Positions 20,477 to 29,268 are shown, counted from the stretch's first letter. The stretch: DNA of 64,000 bases from Diaphorobacter limosus (GCF_033100095.1 NZ_CP136921.1:280501-344500), one strand, 5' to 3'. The notes: generated by a model from the letters alone, not told the origin. Translations and numbers: made by a program.

Positions 20477-22497
20477 GGTCGTGGCTGGTCGGAAGTGGCG
20501 GGCAGGGCGTGGCGCAGACGCAGGCCGTTGGCCACCACCAGCAGGCTTACGCCCATGTCGGCCAGCACGGCCAGCCACATGGTGGCCAGGCCCAGCAGCG
20601 CGAGCATAAAGAAAACCGCCTTCACGCCCAGCGCCAGGGATATGTTCTGCCACAGCACGCGGTGCGTTTTCTGCGCTAGGCGCAGGGTGTCGGGTATGCG
20701 GCGCAGGTCGTCGTGCATCAGCACCACGCCCGCCGTCTCCATGGCCATGGCCGTGCTGTGCGCGCCGCCCATGGCAAAGCCCAGGTCGGCGCGCGCCAGG
20801 GCCGGCGCGTCGTTGATGCCGTCGCCCGTCATGGCCGTGGGGCCGTGGCGGTGCTGCAGCTCGGCCAGGGCGGCCAGCTTGTCCTCGGGCAGCAGGCCGC
20901 CGCGCGCGTCCTCGGCGCTGATGCCGGCCTCCAGCGCAATCGCCTGCACGGTGGCCGGGTTGTCGCCGCTCAGCACCATGGGCTTTACGCCCAGGGCGCG
21001 CAACTGGTCTATGGCCTCGGGCACATGGGCGCGCAGCGGGTCGGCCACGGCAAACCAGGCGCGCACGGCGCGCTCATCGGCCAGCAGGGTGACGCTGCGG
21101 CCCTGGCGTTCGTGCTCCTCCAGCGTGGCCAGCAGGGCCGCGTCGGCCAGGCCCTGCTCGCGCATCAGGCGCAGGTTGCCGAGCTGCCAGCGCTGGCCGT
21201 CGATGTCGGCCTGCACGCCGCGGCCGGGCAGGGCCTGTAGCTGGGTCACGCCGTTGTGCGCCACGGCCGGCAGGCCCGTGGCGATGGCGCGCGAGACCGG
21301 GTGCTCAGAGCGGCTGGCCAGCTGCCAGGCGATGGCCGCGGCCTGGGCGCCGTCAAAACCCGCCAGCGCCTGCCACTGCACCAGCGCCGGGTTGCCGGTG
21401 GTCAGCGTGCCGGTCTTGTCCAGCGCCACCGCGCGCAGGCCGCGCGCCGCCTCCAGCGCGTTGCCGCCCTTGATCAGAATGCCGCGGCGCGCCGCCGCGG
21501 TGAGGGCGCTGACCACCGTCACCGGCGTGGAGATGACCAGCGCGCAGGGGCAGGCGATCACCAGCAGCGCCAGCGCCTGGTAGGCGGCCTGCTGCCAGCT
21601 CCAGCCCATGAACTGCGGCGCCGCCAGCGCCAGCAGCACCGCCAGCACGAAGACGATGGGGGTGTAGACGGCGGCAAAGCGATCCACGAAGCGCTGCGCC
21701 GGCGCCTTGCTGGCCTGGGCCTGCTCGACGGCACGCACGATGCGCGCCAGCAGCGTGTCGGCCGGCGCGGCGCTGACGCGCATCAGCAGCTCGCCATGCT
21801 GGTTCACGCTGCCGGCGTACAGCTCGTCGCCGGGGCCCTTGTCGGCCAGCTGGCTCTCGCCGGTGATGGGGGCCTGGTTCACGGCGCTGTTGCCCTGCGT
21901 GACCTGGCCGTCCAGCGGCACATGGGCGCCGGGGGCGATGCGCAGCGTGGCGCCCAGCGGCACCTGGGCCACGGGCAGGCGCTGCAGGCTGCCGTCGGCC
22001 TGCAGCACATCGGCCGTGGCCGGGGCGAGCTTGAGCAGGTCGCGGATGGCGTTGCGCGCCCTGTCCATAGCGCCATGCTCCAGACGCTCGGCGGCCACGT
22101 ACAGGGCCATGACCATGGCCGCCTCGGGCCACTGGCCGATCAGCACGGCGCCGGTCACGGCCACGGTCATCAGCGCGTTGATGCCCAGGCGCAGCCGCGC
22201 CAGGTCCTTGAGCCCGGCGCGGTACACGCCCAGGCCGGACAGGGCGATGGCCGCTACGGCCAGGGCCATGCCGGGGCATGTCCACTGCAGCCAGTGGGCG
22301 GCTTCGGCGCCCAGGGCCAACACCAGCGCGGCGGCAATGCGCGGCCAGGGCGGCAGCGTGCCGTGGTCATGGTCGTCGTCGGTGGCGCAGCTGCTGCAGG
22401 CGCTGCAGGCGGTGTTGGCGGCGCCGTGTTCATGCGTGTGCGGCCTGTCATGCGCATGGCCATGGTCATGGCCAAGAGGGCTGGTGCTATGGTTCAT
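20473..22497 (-). CDS. heavy-metal-translocating P1B-type ATPase (Zn/Cd/Pb type)
   Basis: 674-aa efflux ATPase. The N-terminus is His-rich (HDHGHAHDRPHTHEH) with a CSACSSC cluster instead of a full heavy-metal-associated domain. About eight membrane segments, the transport-site CPCALV, the phosphorylation motif DKTGTLTTG and the hinge GDGINDAPAL are all present. With a CadR/PbrR-type regulator divergent beside it, zinc, cadmium or lead are the likely ions. The start is ATG at 22497; the open frame 7 codons upstream lies inside the promoter. Transcription should begin almost at this ATG, giving a leaderless message. Confidence 0.9.
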   Translation of the reverse strand: MNHSTSPLGHDHGHAHDRPHTHEHGAANTACSACSSCATDDDHDHGTLPPWPRIAAALVLALGAEAAHWLQWTCPGMALAVAAIALSGLGVYRAGLKDLARLRLGINALMTVAVTGAVLIGQWPEAAMVMALYVAAERLEHGAMDRARNAIRDLLKLAPATADVLQADGSLQRLPVAQVPLGATLRIAPGAHVPLDGQVTQGNSAVNQAPITGESQLADKGPGDELYAGSVNQHGELLMRVSAAPADTLLARIVRAVEQAQASKAPAQRFVDRFAAVYTPIVFVLAVLLALAAPQFMGWSWQQAAYQALALLVIACPCALVISTPVTVVSALTAAARRGILIKGGNALEAARGLRAVALDKTGTLTTGNPALVQWQALAGFDGAQAAAIAWQLASRSEHPVSRAIATGLPAVAHNGVTQLQALPGRGVQADIDGQRWQLGNLRLMREQGLADAALLATLEEHERQGRSVTLLADERAVRAWFAVADPLRAHVPEAIDQLRALGVKPMVLSGDNPATVQAIALEAGISAEDARGGLLPEDKLAALAELQHRHGPTAMTGDGINDAPALARADLGFAMGGAHSTAMAMETAGVVLMHDDLRRIPDTLRLAQKTHRVLWQNISLALGVKAVFFMLALLGLATMWLAVLADMGVSLLVVANGLRLRHALPATSDQPRP

Positions 22498-22503
22498 GCG
22501 ATG

Positions 22504-22534
22504 ATTGGAAACCTTCAAGCCACTTCAAGGTCAA
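22504..22534 (-). promoter_or_regulatory. MerR-type operator/promoter of the metal ATPase
   Basis: On the minus strand TTGACC (-35, 22529-22534) and TCCAAT (-10, 22504-22509) are 19 bp apart, the overlong spacing that MerR-family activators correct by DNA distortion. A perfect inverted repeat ACCTTCAAG-n3-CTTGAAGGT (22511-22531, given here in dyad form) occupies the spacer. It lies 3 bp before the divergent regulator's ATG. Confidence 0.85.
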
Positions 22535-22536
22535 GC

Positions 22537-22998
22537 ATGCCGCAGCAAAGCCCGCAGCACCGCATAGGCGACGCCGCCCGGCTGTCGGGCGTGTCCGCCG
22601 CGAATATCCGCTATTACGAGAAGGAAGGCCTGCTGCGCCCAGGTGTGCGGGGCGACAACAGCTATCGTTTTTATAGTTCGGCAGACCTGCACCGGCTGCG
22701 CTTCATACGCCTGTGCCGGGCCATGGACATGTCGCTCGATGAGGTGCGCCGCCTGCTGGCCATAGACGCCGCCAGCGACCAGGCCGACCACCAGGCCTGT
22801 GCCACGCTGGACGAGCACCTGGCTCATGTGCGCCAGCGCCTGGCCGAGCTGCGGGTGCTGGAAAAGGAGCTGCGCGGCCTGCGTGGCCGCTGCGATGGCC
22901 AGGCCGGCCATTGCCAGGTGATAGAAGCCCTGCACGAGCGTGCCGAGGCGCAGGACCTGCCGCCGCAACCCAGCGCTTCGGCGCTGCGCCATGTTTGA
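22537..22998 (+). CDS. MerR-family Cd(II)/Pb(II)/Zn-responsive regulator (CadR/PbrR type)
   Basis: 153-aa metal sensor. The N-terminal MerR helix-turn-helix (IGDAARLSGVSAANIRYYEKEGLL) is followed by the dimerisation helix. Metal-site cysteines lie at the start of that helix (HQACATLDEHL) and in the C-terminal loop (GRCDGQAGHC), the spacing typical of CadR/PbrR rather than CueR. It should repress, and with metal activate, the divergent ATPase through the 19-bp-spaced operator. The ribosome site AAGG lies within that operator, so the regulator may also control itself. The gene overlaps the next by 8 bp. Confidence 0.9.
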   Translation: MPQQSPQHRIGDAARLSGVSAANIRYYEKEGLLRPGVRGDNSYRFYSSADLHRLRFIRLCRAMDMSLDEVRRLLAIDAASDQADHQACATLDEHLAHVRQRLAELRVLEKELRGLRGRCDGQAGHCQVIEALHERAEAQDLPPQPSASALRHV

Positions 22999-23785
22999 CG
23001 CCAGCCTGGACCGCCTGTGGCGCGGCGCGCAGCGCTGGGCGCTGGGCTGGTGGCGCATCATCGACCTGGGCGCCGTGGTGCTGGTGCTGCTGCTGTCGCC
23101 GTCCAGCTATGGCCGCAGCGCGCGCGATCGCCTGGCGCGGCAGATCTACACCGACACGCTGCCCATACTGCCGGGCTTTACCGCCCTGGCGGCGCTGCTC
23201 AGCCTGGTCATCACCCATATCGTCGTCGTCACCGCGCTGAGCTACGGCCTGACGCGCTATGCGCTGGAGATGGTGATACGCGTGCTGGTGCTGGAGCTGA
23301 TACCGCTCACCGCGGCGCTGTTCGTCGCCATGCGCACCACCATTCCCAGCGGCGCGCAGCTGGCGCGGCTGCGCCAGGCGGGGGTGCTGCAGGCCTGGCG
23401 CGCACGCGGCGCCGACCCGCTGCGTGTCGAGTTGCTGCCGCGCGTGCTCGCCGGCGCCTATGCCAGCGTGACGCTGGCGGCGCTGTCCTGCGTGGTGGCG
23501 CTGGTCATGGCTTATCTGGGCGTGTACGGCCTGACCACGGCAGGATTGAGCGCGTACACGCGCATGTTCGGCCAGGTCTTCACGCCCTCGATCACGCTGG
23601 TGTTCACGCTCAAGACCCTGCTGTTCAGCCTGGCCGTGGCGCTGATCCCCATGGCCGGCGGCCTGCACCCACCACCGCCCGGCGCCCTGCTGGGCCAGGA
23701 CGGCGCCGCACCGGCCAGCCTGGCGCGCCTGTTTGCCGTGCTGCTGCTCATTGAGGCGCTGTCGCTGATGGGTAATTACTACTGA
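22991..23785 (+). CDS. MlaE-family ABC transporter permease
   Basis: 264-aa membrane protein with five or six hydrophobic segments. It has the MlaE/YrbE layout: RQIYTDTLPILPGFTALAALLS, then ALSYGLTRYALEMVIRVLVLELIPLTAALFVAMR, the coupling-helix region conserved in this family. The start at 22991 overlaps the merR-type gene end by 8 bp. It is followed by an MCE-domain gene, so the pair should move lipids between inner and outer membranes. No ABC ATPase gene is adjacent. Confidence 0.82.
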   Translation: MFDASLDRLWRGAQRWALGWWRIIDLGAVVLVLLLSPSSYGRSARDRLARQIYTDTLPILPGFTALAALLSLVITHIVVVTALSYGLTRYALEMVIRVLVLELIPLTAALFVAMRTTIPSGAQLARLRQAGVLQAWRARGADPLRVELLPRVLAGAYASVTLAALSCVVALVMAYLGVYGLTTAGLSAYTRMFGQVFTPSITLVFTLKTLLFSLAVALIPMAGGLHPPPPGALLGQDGAAPASLARLFAVLLLIEALSLMGNYY

Positions 23786-23799
23786 ATCACGAATGAGCC

Positions 23800-24783
23800 A
23801 TGCCTGAAACCCTGCCACCTCCACCCCCCGAGGAGCTGCTGCGCCCCGTGGCGCATCTGCGCCTGAAGGCCGCGGCCCTGCTGCTGCTCACGCTGGCGCT
23901 GATCGCCGGCTCGGTGCTGTACCTGCTGTATGCGCGCGGCGCCTTCGAGCCCACCCAGCGCCTGGTGCTGATTGCCGACGACTCCGAGGGCGTGTCCGTG
24001 GGCATGGACATGACGTTCTCGGGCTTTCCCATAGGCCGCGTGCGCCGCATCGAGCTGGCGGGCGACGGCAATGTGCGCATCGCCGTGGACGTGGCCAGTC
24101 GCGACGCCCACTGGCTGCGCGAATCCAGCGTGTTCACCCTGGTGCGCGGCCTGGTGGGCGGCACGACCATCAAGGCCTACAGCGGCGTGCTGACCGACCC
24201 GCCGCTGGCCGCTGGCGCCGCGCGCCCGGTGCTGCGCGGCGACGCCACGGCCGAGATCCCGCAGCTCATGGCCACGGCGCGCCAGCTGCTCGACAACCTG
24301 CAGCAGCTCAGCGCCCCGGATTCGGCTTTGAACGACACCCTGGCCCAGGTGCGCCAGCTCACGCAGCGGCTGAACGCGCCGGGCGGCGCGCTGGGCGTGC
24401 TCATGGGCAACGAGCAGGATGCGCGCAAGGTGCTACAGACGCTGGACCGCACCCAGCAGCTGCTGGCGCGCATGGACGCCGTGGTGGCCCGGGCCGACCG
24501 CCAGGTGTTTGGCGCCGCCGGCCAGCCCGGCCTGGTGGCCGAGCTGCGCGCCACTGTGGCGCAGGCAAGCGGCCTGCTGCAGGACACGCGCCAGAGCCTG
24601 ACGCGCGTGGACGCGGTGCTGGCCGAGGCCCAGGCCGTGGGCGCCAACGCGCGCGAGGCCAGCGCCGACCTGGGCGCGCTGCGCGCCGAGGTCGAGGCCA
24701 ACCTGCGCAAGCTGGAGGGCCTGATCAATGACATCAACCGCAAATGGCCTTTTGCGCGCGACCAGGAGCTGAGGCTGCCATGA
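23800..24783 (+). CDS. MCE/MlaD-family lipid-transport protein
   Basis: 327-aa protein with one N-terminal membrane anchor (LLLLTLALIAGSVLYLLY, about 28-45). A single MCE domain spans about 50-130 (GVSVGMDMTFSGFPIGRVRRIEL, LVGGTTIKAYSG), followed by a long helical region to about 320. It sits in the periplasm and forms a lipid-conducting ring with the permease encoded 14 bp upstream. The stop overlaps the start of a downstream lipoprotein gene. Confidence 0.85.
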   Translation: MPETLPPPPPEELLRPVAHLRLKAAALLLLTLALIAGSVLYLLYARGAFEPTQRLVLIADDSEGVSVGMDMTFSGFPIGRVRRIELAGDGNVRIAVDVASRDAHWLRESSVFTLVRGLVGGTTIKAYSGVLTDPPLAAGAARPVLRGDATAEIPQLMATARQLLDNLQQLSAPDSALNDTLAQVRQLTQRLNAPGGALGVLMGNEQDARKVLQTLDRTQQLLARMDAVVARADRQVFGAAGQPGLVAELRATVAQASGLLQDTRQSLTRVDAVLAEAQAVGANAREASADLGALRAEVEANLRKLEGLINDINRKWPFARDQELRLP

Positions 24784-25649
24784 AACAACACCCCCCTGAG
24801 TCGCTCCGCGCCTCCGTGCAGCCGCCAGAGGCGGCAGCTCTTCAGGGCCGTGCAAGCCTGCGCAGGCAGGCTTGGAGCCGCGGCCTTCAGCCCCCGCTCT
24901 CGGCTTCGCCGGGCAGGAGGACGCAGCCAGCGCGGCGGGGCGGCCCTTGCGCGGCTGCCCGCGCATGGAGCGCGCCAGTCTCATGCAGGGTTTTTCTGGC
25001 CGTCCTGCTGGCGGCGTTATTGGCCGCCTGCGGCAACCAGCCGCCCGTGCCCGACTGGCAGCAGAACGCCCGTGGCGCGGCCGAGCGCGCCAGCGCCGCC
25101 TACCTGGCGGGCAATGACCGCGTGGCTGCTCAAGAGTGGCAGCGCGCCCGCGCCGAGCTGGCGCGCACCGGCCGCCCCGATGCGCTGGCCCAGCTGGAGC
25201 TGCTGCGCTGCGCCGCCCAGGCGACCAGCCTGGTGGCGGCGCCCTGCAGCGCCTTTGACGCGCTGCGCGCCGACGCGACGGCTGCGCAGCTGGCCTATGC
25301 CGACTACCTGGCTGGCCGCGCCACGCCTCAGCAGGCGGCGCTGCTACCGGCCGCCCAGCGCGCGGCGGCAACCAGCGCGCAGGCCGTTGCCGGCATCGAA
25401 GACCCACTATCGCGCCTGGTGGCCGCCGGCGCTGCGCTGCGCGCCGGCCGCGCCACCGAGGCCACGGCGGATCTGGCAATCAGCACCGCGTCGCAGCAGG
25501 GCTGGCGCCGGCCACTGCTGGCCTGGCTGCTGCTGCGCGTGGCCCAGGCCCAGGCGGCGGGCGATACGGTGCTGGCGGCCGCCTTGCAGCGGCGCATTGC
25601 GCTGATCGAGAGCGGCGGCGCGCCCGCCGCTCAGGCGCCAAAGAACTGA
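24780..25649 (+). CDS. putative lipoprotein of an Mla-like operon, signal peptide interrupted by a repeat
   Basis: The ORF of 289 aa starts with an ATGA overlap on the mlaD-like stop. A lipoprotein signal core RVFLAVLLAALLAAC occurs only at about residues 70-84, followed by a helical, Ala-rich TPR-like region (AAYLAGNDRVAAQEWQRAR). The residues between MKQH and RVFLAV are Arg/Pro/Gln-rich and are encoded by a GC-rich repeat-like segment (about 24790-24986). Without it the protein would read MKQ-RVFLAVLLAALLAAC, a normal lipoprotein signal. Either an in-frame insertion lengthened the N-terminus or translation starts elsewhere. The 3' end overlaps the convergent next gene by 19 bp. Function unknown. 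Confidence 0.6.
   Translation: MKQHPPESLRASVQPPEAAALQGRASLRRQAWSRGLQPPLSASPGRRTQPARRGGPCAAARAWSAPVSCRVFLAVLLAALLAACGNQPPVPDWQQNARGAAERASAAYLAGNDRVAAQEWQRARAELARTGRPDALAQLELLRCAAQATSLVAAPCSAFDALRADATAAQLAYADYLAGRATPQQAALLPAAQRAAATSAQAVAGIEDPLSRLVAAGAALRAGRATEATADLAISTASQQGWRRPLLAWLLLRVAQAQAAGDTVLAAALQRRIALIESGGAPAAQAPKN
24790..24986. repeat. GC-rich repeat-like insertion in a signal-peptide region
   Basis: About 197 bp with several small hairpins, e.g. AAGCCTGC-GCAG-GCAGGCTT at 24854-24873. It ends in a GCGGGGCGGCCCTTGCGC-type segment that I recall from intergenic repeats of related genomes. Only one copy is seen in this window. Edges are approximate. Confidence 0.5.
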
Positions 25650-26461
25650 TTCAGGCGCTGGCCTGGCAGCGCGTCGGCAAAGCCGTCAAAGCGGCCTTCA
25701 TTGGCCAGCAGGCGCGCGGCGCGGTCAAAGCCGCCCCAGGCGGCGCGCGCCAGACCGCCGCCCACGCTGACGCGGCGCACGCCCAGGGCCGCCAGGTCGG
25801 CCATGGTCAGCGTGCCGGCCGAGCCCACCAGCACGTTCACCGGCTTGGGCGCTACCGCGGCCACCACGGCGGCGATCTGCTCGTGCGTGTGGATGCCGGG
25901 GGCGTACAGGCAGTCGGCGCCGGCCTCGGCGTAGGCACGCAGGCGGCCAATGGCGTCGTCCAGATCCGGGCGGCCGACGAAGAAGTTCTCGGCCCGGCCG
26001 ACGAGCAGCACATCCTGGCCGCTGGCGTCTATGGCGGCGCGTGCGGCGCGCACGCGCTGCACCGCCTCGTCCAGCGGCAGCAGTGGCGCATCGGGCCGGC
26101 CGGTGGAGTCTTCGATGGACAGGCCGGCCACGCCCGTGTCCACGGCCAGCGCCACGTTGCGCGCCACGCCCGCCGCATCGTCGGCAAAGCCATGCTCGAA
26201 GTCGGCGTTGACGGGCAGATCGGTTGCCGCCACCAGGCTGCGCAGGTAGTCCAGCACGGCCGGCAGCGGCATGCCGCCGTCGGCATGGCCTTGCGACCAG
26301 GCATGGCCCGAGCTGGTGCTGGCCAGCGCCTGAAAGCCCAGGCCGGCGAGCCAGCGCGCCGAGGCCGCGTCCCAGGGATTCGGGATGGCAAAGCAGCCCG
26401 CTGCATGCAGCTGGCGGAAGGTGGCGCGCCGGGCGCGGATCTGGTTGCTGTCGGGGTGCAT
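25631..26461 (-). CDS. isocitrate lyase/PEP-mutase family enzyme
   Basis: 276-aa TIM-barrel protein of the PEP-mutase/isocitrate-lyase superfamily. The conserved parts are FAIPNPWDAASARWLAGLGF, LPVNADFEHGFADD (metal-binding acidic residues), GLSIEDS, and VLLVGRAENF-type strands. The members are C-C or C-P lyases acting on oxaloacetate-like or phosphonopyruvate-like acids; this subgroup lacks the isocitrate-lyase KKCGH motif, so isocitrate lyase itself is excluded. The true substrate cannot be deduced. It is 9 bp upstream of the stop-side neighbour on the same strand, and convergent with the lipoprotein gene. Confidence 0.75.
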   Translation of the reverse strand: MHPDSNQIRARRATFRQLHAAGCFAIPNPWDAASARWLAGLGFQALASTSSGHAWSQGHADGGMPLPAVLDYLRSLVAATDLPVNADFEHGFADDAAGVARNVALAVDTGVAGLSIEDSTGRPDAPLLPLDEAVQRVRAARAAIDASGQDVLLVGRAENFFVGRPDLDDAIGRLRAYAEAGADCLYAPGIHTHEQIAAVVAAVAPKPVNVLVGSAGTLTMADLAALGVRRVSVGGGLARAAWGGFDRAARLLANEGRFDGFADALPGQRLNQFFGA

Positions 26462-26470
26462 GCTGTTTCC

Positions 26471-27991
26471 TTATGGGTGCAGGGACTGCGCCAGTCGCGA
26501 TGCGGTCAGGGCCTGTGGCGCGCGCCAGTCATCGGCCACGGCGCCATGCTGCCAGCAGGCCTGGGTGGCGGCGTCAAAGGCTGCCGCGGCGCTGGCGGCC
26601 GGGCCCGCGGCCAGGCGTGCGCCCACCAGGCCGGCGAGCACGTCGCCCGTGCCGCCGGTGGCCAGCAGCGCATTGCCCGTGGGGTTGATGTGCGGCAGCT
26701 GGCCCGGTGCGGCAATGATGCTGCCCGAGCCCTTGAGCAGCACCGTGCACTGGTAGCGATCGGCGAGTGCCTGGGCGGCGGCCAGGCGGTCGGCCTGCAC
26801 GGCGGCGGCGCTGGTGGCCAGCAGGCGCGCGGCCTCCAGCGGATGCGGGGTGAGCACCGTGGCGCAGTCGGCATGGCGGCCACGTTCGCTCAGCAGGCGC
26901 TGCAGCTCTGCGTCGGCAGCTATGGCATTCAGAGCGTCCGCATCCAGCACCAGGCGCTGCGCCTGTTGCAGCACGGCGGGCAGCCGGGCGGCCACGGCAG
27001 CGCCGCCGCCGCAACCGCAGACCACGGCGCCCTGTTCCAGGCGCAGGGCCTCCACGCGGCGCAGCATCAGCTCCGGCAGCTCGGGCAGGGCGCTGCTGGC
27101 GCCGTCATCGAGCAGTGCCAGCAGCACGCGCCCCGCGCCCGCGTGCAGCGCGGCGCTGGCGGCCAGCAGGGCGGCACCGGTCATGCCCAGGCCGCGCGCG
27201 CCCAGGCCTTCGCCACCGATCACCGCCACGTCGCCATGGCTGCCCTTGTGGCTGGCATGGGGGCGCGCGGCAGCGGTCGGCGGGCCGGCCAGCCGGGCGC
27301 TGGCGGGGCTGGCATGCGCATCCACGTCCAGATCGTCCAGCCACACCTGGCCCGCGGCATCACGCCCATGGGCGGTGAACAGGCCGGGCTTGAGCGTGAG
27401 CAGGCTCAGCGTATGGCGCGCGCTGCGCGCCGGGCCGGCCAGGGCCTCGAAGCCGGGGGCGTACTGGCCGCTGTCGGCGATCAGGCCCGAGGGCAGATCC
27501 ACGCACAGCGTCGGCGCGGCGCCGGCCTGCATCCGGGCCAGCCACTGCGGCAGACGCGGATCGGGCGCGTGGGCGCGGGCCTGTGCCGAAAGGCCTATGC
27601 CCAGCAGCGCGTCCACGCACAGGTCCTGCGCGCCCAGCTCTGGCGGCTCGCCGGCAAAGTGCACGCCGGCGTCCAGCGCGCGTTGCCAGGACTGGCGCGC
27701 GTCGGCGGGCAACGCGGCCGGTGTGCCCAGCCAGGTGACGACGACCGGATGGCCGGCGCGGTGCAGCAGCATGGCTGCCTCCAGCCCGTCGCCGCCGTTG
27801 TTGCCGCCGCCGCAGGCGATCCAGATGCGGCGCGCATGTGGCGCCAGGGCCAGCGCCAGGCGCGCCGTGGCGCGGCCGGCGCGCTGCATCAGGGTGTGCT
27901 CGGGCAGGGCCGCGGCCGCGGCGGCCTCGATGCGGCGCGTGGCCGCGGTGTCATGGAGGGCGTGGGGCTGGTGGGCGGTGATGCGCTGCAT
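26471..27991 (-). CDS. nnrD: bifunctional NAD(P)H-hydrate epimerase / ADP-dependent dehydratase
   Basis: 506-aa fusion enzyme that repairs hydrated NADH/NADPH. The N-terminal epimerase domain (YjeF_N, about 1-215) has CGGGNNGGDGLEAA and VDLPSGLIADSG. The C-terminal dehydratase domain (about 235-500) shows GSHGDVAVIGG, LTPHPLEAARLL, LLKGSGSIIAAP and NPTGNALLATGGTGDVLAG, the ADP/NADHX binding signature. The start is MQRITAHQPHALHD at 27991; the same frame stays open far upstream through the dadA-like gene, which is an artefact. It lies in a minus-strand run with the dehydrogenase and amidase genes. Confidence 0.92.
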   Translation of the reverse strand: MQRITAHQPHALHDTAATRRIEAAAAAALPEHTLMQRAGRATARLALALAPHARRIWIACGGGNNGGDGLEAAMLLHRAGHPVVVTWLGTPAALPADARQSWQRALDAGVHFAGEPPELGAQDLCVDALLGIGLSAQARAHAPDPRLPQWLARMQAGAAPTLCVDLPSGLIADSGQYAPGFEALAGPARSARHTLSLLTLKPGLFTAHGRDAAGQVWLDDLDVDAHASPASARLAGPPTAAARPHASHKGSHGDVAVIGGEGLGARGLGMTGAALLAASAALHAGAGRVLLALLDDGASSALPELPELMLRRVEALRLEQGAVVCGCGGGAAVAARLPAVLQQAQRLVLDADALNAIAADAELQRLLSERGRHADCATVLTPHPLEAARLLATSAAAVQADRLAAAQALADRYQCTVLLKGSGSIIAAPGQLPHINPTGNALLATGGTGDVLAGLVGARLAAGPAASAAAAFDAATQACWQHGAVADDWRAPQALTASRLAQSLHP

Positions 27992-28020
27992 GCAGGCATT
28001 GTGGCGCCGGCCGGCCGGCA

Positions 28021-29268
28021 TCAAAAGCGGGTCAGGGCAAAGGGTTGCAGATCGACGGCCGGCGCGCGAGCGGCCACGGCATCGGCCAGCGCGCGGGCGC
28101 TGCCGCAGGCCTGGGCCCAGCCGCAGGCGCCGTGGCCGGTGTTCAGCCACAGGCCGGCCACGCCGCTGGCGCCCAGCACCGGCGCGCCGTCGGGCAGCAT
28201 GGGGCGGGCGCCGCGCCAGACCTGCACCTGGGGCGAGGAGGTCAGCGCCCCGCCCGGGAACCAGCCCGACAGCGCCAGGTACAGGGTCTGCAGCGTGGGC
28301 GCGTGGTGGGCGCCGCCGCCATGGCCGATCTCGGCGCCGCCCGAGACGCGCACGCGCTGGCCCTGGCGCGTGATGATCAGGCGGTGCAGCGGGTCGATCA
28401 CGGCGCCCTGCGGCGCGTGCGTGTCCTCGCGCAGCGGTGCGCTGATGGTGTAGCCGTACAGCGCCCGCAGCGGCAGGCGCGGCCCCAGCGGGCGCAGCAG
28501 GGCGGCGCTGGCCAGGCCCGCGCACAGCACCACGGCGTCGAAGCGCCGGGGGGCGCTCTCGCCGGTGATCTGCAGGCCCGTGGGGGCGTGGGTGAGGGCG
28601 CGCACGGCGCTGCCGAACATGAATTGCGCCCCCAGGTTCTGGGCCGCCTGGCGCAACACCAGGGCAAACAGCCGGCAGTTGCCGGCCTCGCCATCGGGCG
28701 CATGCAGGGCACCGGCCAGCGGGGTGTCGGCGGACAGGCCGGGCTCGATGAGGCGGGCGGTGTCGGCATCGATGTCCGTGATGGTGCTGCCCGCCTCGCG
28801 CAGCAGCTGCAGCGCCGGCTGCAGGCGCTGCAGGCATTCGGGCCGGCGCAGCAGCACCAGGGCGCCGCGGCTGGTTTCTATGTCCACCTCCAGTTGCTCG
28901 GCCAGGCTGCGGGTGCGCGCCAGGCTGTACCGGCCCAGCTGCTGCAGGGCCGACAGCAGGCCACCGGCCGCAGGGCTGCGGCCAGCCTGGGCCCAGCGCC
29001 ACAGCCAGGCCAGGCCGGAGGGGCCGGCGCCGCGCACCAGGCGCAGCGTGGCCTCGCTGCCCCAGAGCTGGCGCAGGGTGCCAGCGCCCATGGCCGGTTG
29101 CGCCCAGGGCGTGAGCAGCGCCGGCGCCAGCAGCCCGGCGCTGGCAAAGCTGGCCTCCTCGGCGGCCGCGCCGCGCTGCTCGAAAACGGTGACCTCATGG
29201 CCGTCAGTGGCCAGTTCATAGGCTGTGGCCGCGCCGACGATGCCGGCGCCCACGATGGCAATTCGCAT
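28021..29268 (-). CDS. D-amino-acid dehydrogenase-like FAD oxidoreductase (DadA family)
   Basis: 415-aa flavoprotein. The N-terminus MRIAIVGAGIVGAATAYELA is a Rossmann FAD-binding motif, and the C-terminal GLWLNTGHGACGWAQACGSA matches the DadA C-terminal block. LCAGLASAALLRPLG and YGYTISAP are internal conserved parts. It should oxidise D-amino acids (or a related amine) at the membrane, passing electrons to quinone. I chose the start at 29268 because residues further upstream are encoded by a dispersed-repeat copy. It may cooperate with the adjacent amidase, but nothing shows this directly. Confidence 0.85.
   Translation of the reverse strand: MRIAIVGAGIVGAATAYELATDGHEVTVFEQRGAAAEEASFASAGLLAPALLTPWAQPAMGAGTLRQLWGSEATLRLVRGAGPSGLAWLWRWAQAGRSPAAGGLLSALQQLGRYSLARTRSLAEQLEVDIETSRGALVLLRRPECLQRLQPALQLLREAGSTITDIDADTARLIEPGLSADTPLAGALHAPDGEAGNCRLFALVLRQAAQNLGAQFMFGSAVRALTHAPTGLQITGESAPRRFDAVVLCAGLASAALLRPLGPRLPLRALYGYTISAPLREDTHAPQGAVIDPLHRLIITRQGQRVRVSGGAEIGHGGGAHHAPTLQTLYLALSGWFPGGALTSSPQVQVWRGARPMLPDGAPVLGASGVAGLWLNTGHGACGWAQACGSARALADAVAARAPAVDLQPFALTRF

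Noticed and set aside
17895..23000. Metal-handling block as a mobile genomic island
   Set aside because: No integrase, transposase, att repeats or tRNA border was seen. Base composition resembles the neighbours, and a dispersed-repeat copy is present as in the core chromosome.
26471..29002. 843-aa ORF extending nnrD far upstream
   Set aside because: The first 337 codons are an out-of-frame reading of the dadA-like gene. Conservation of the epimerase domain starts at 27991.
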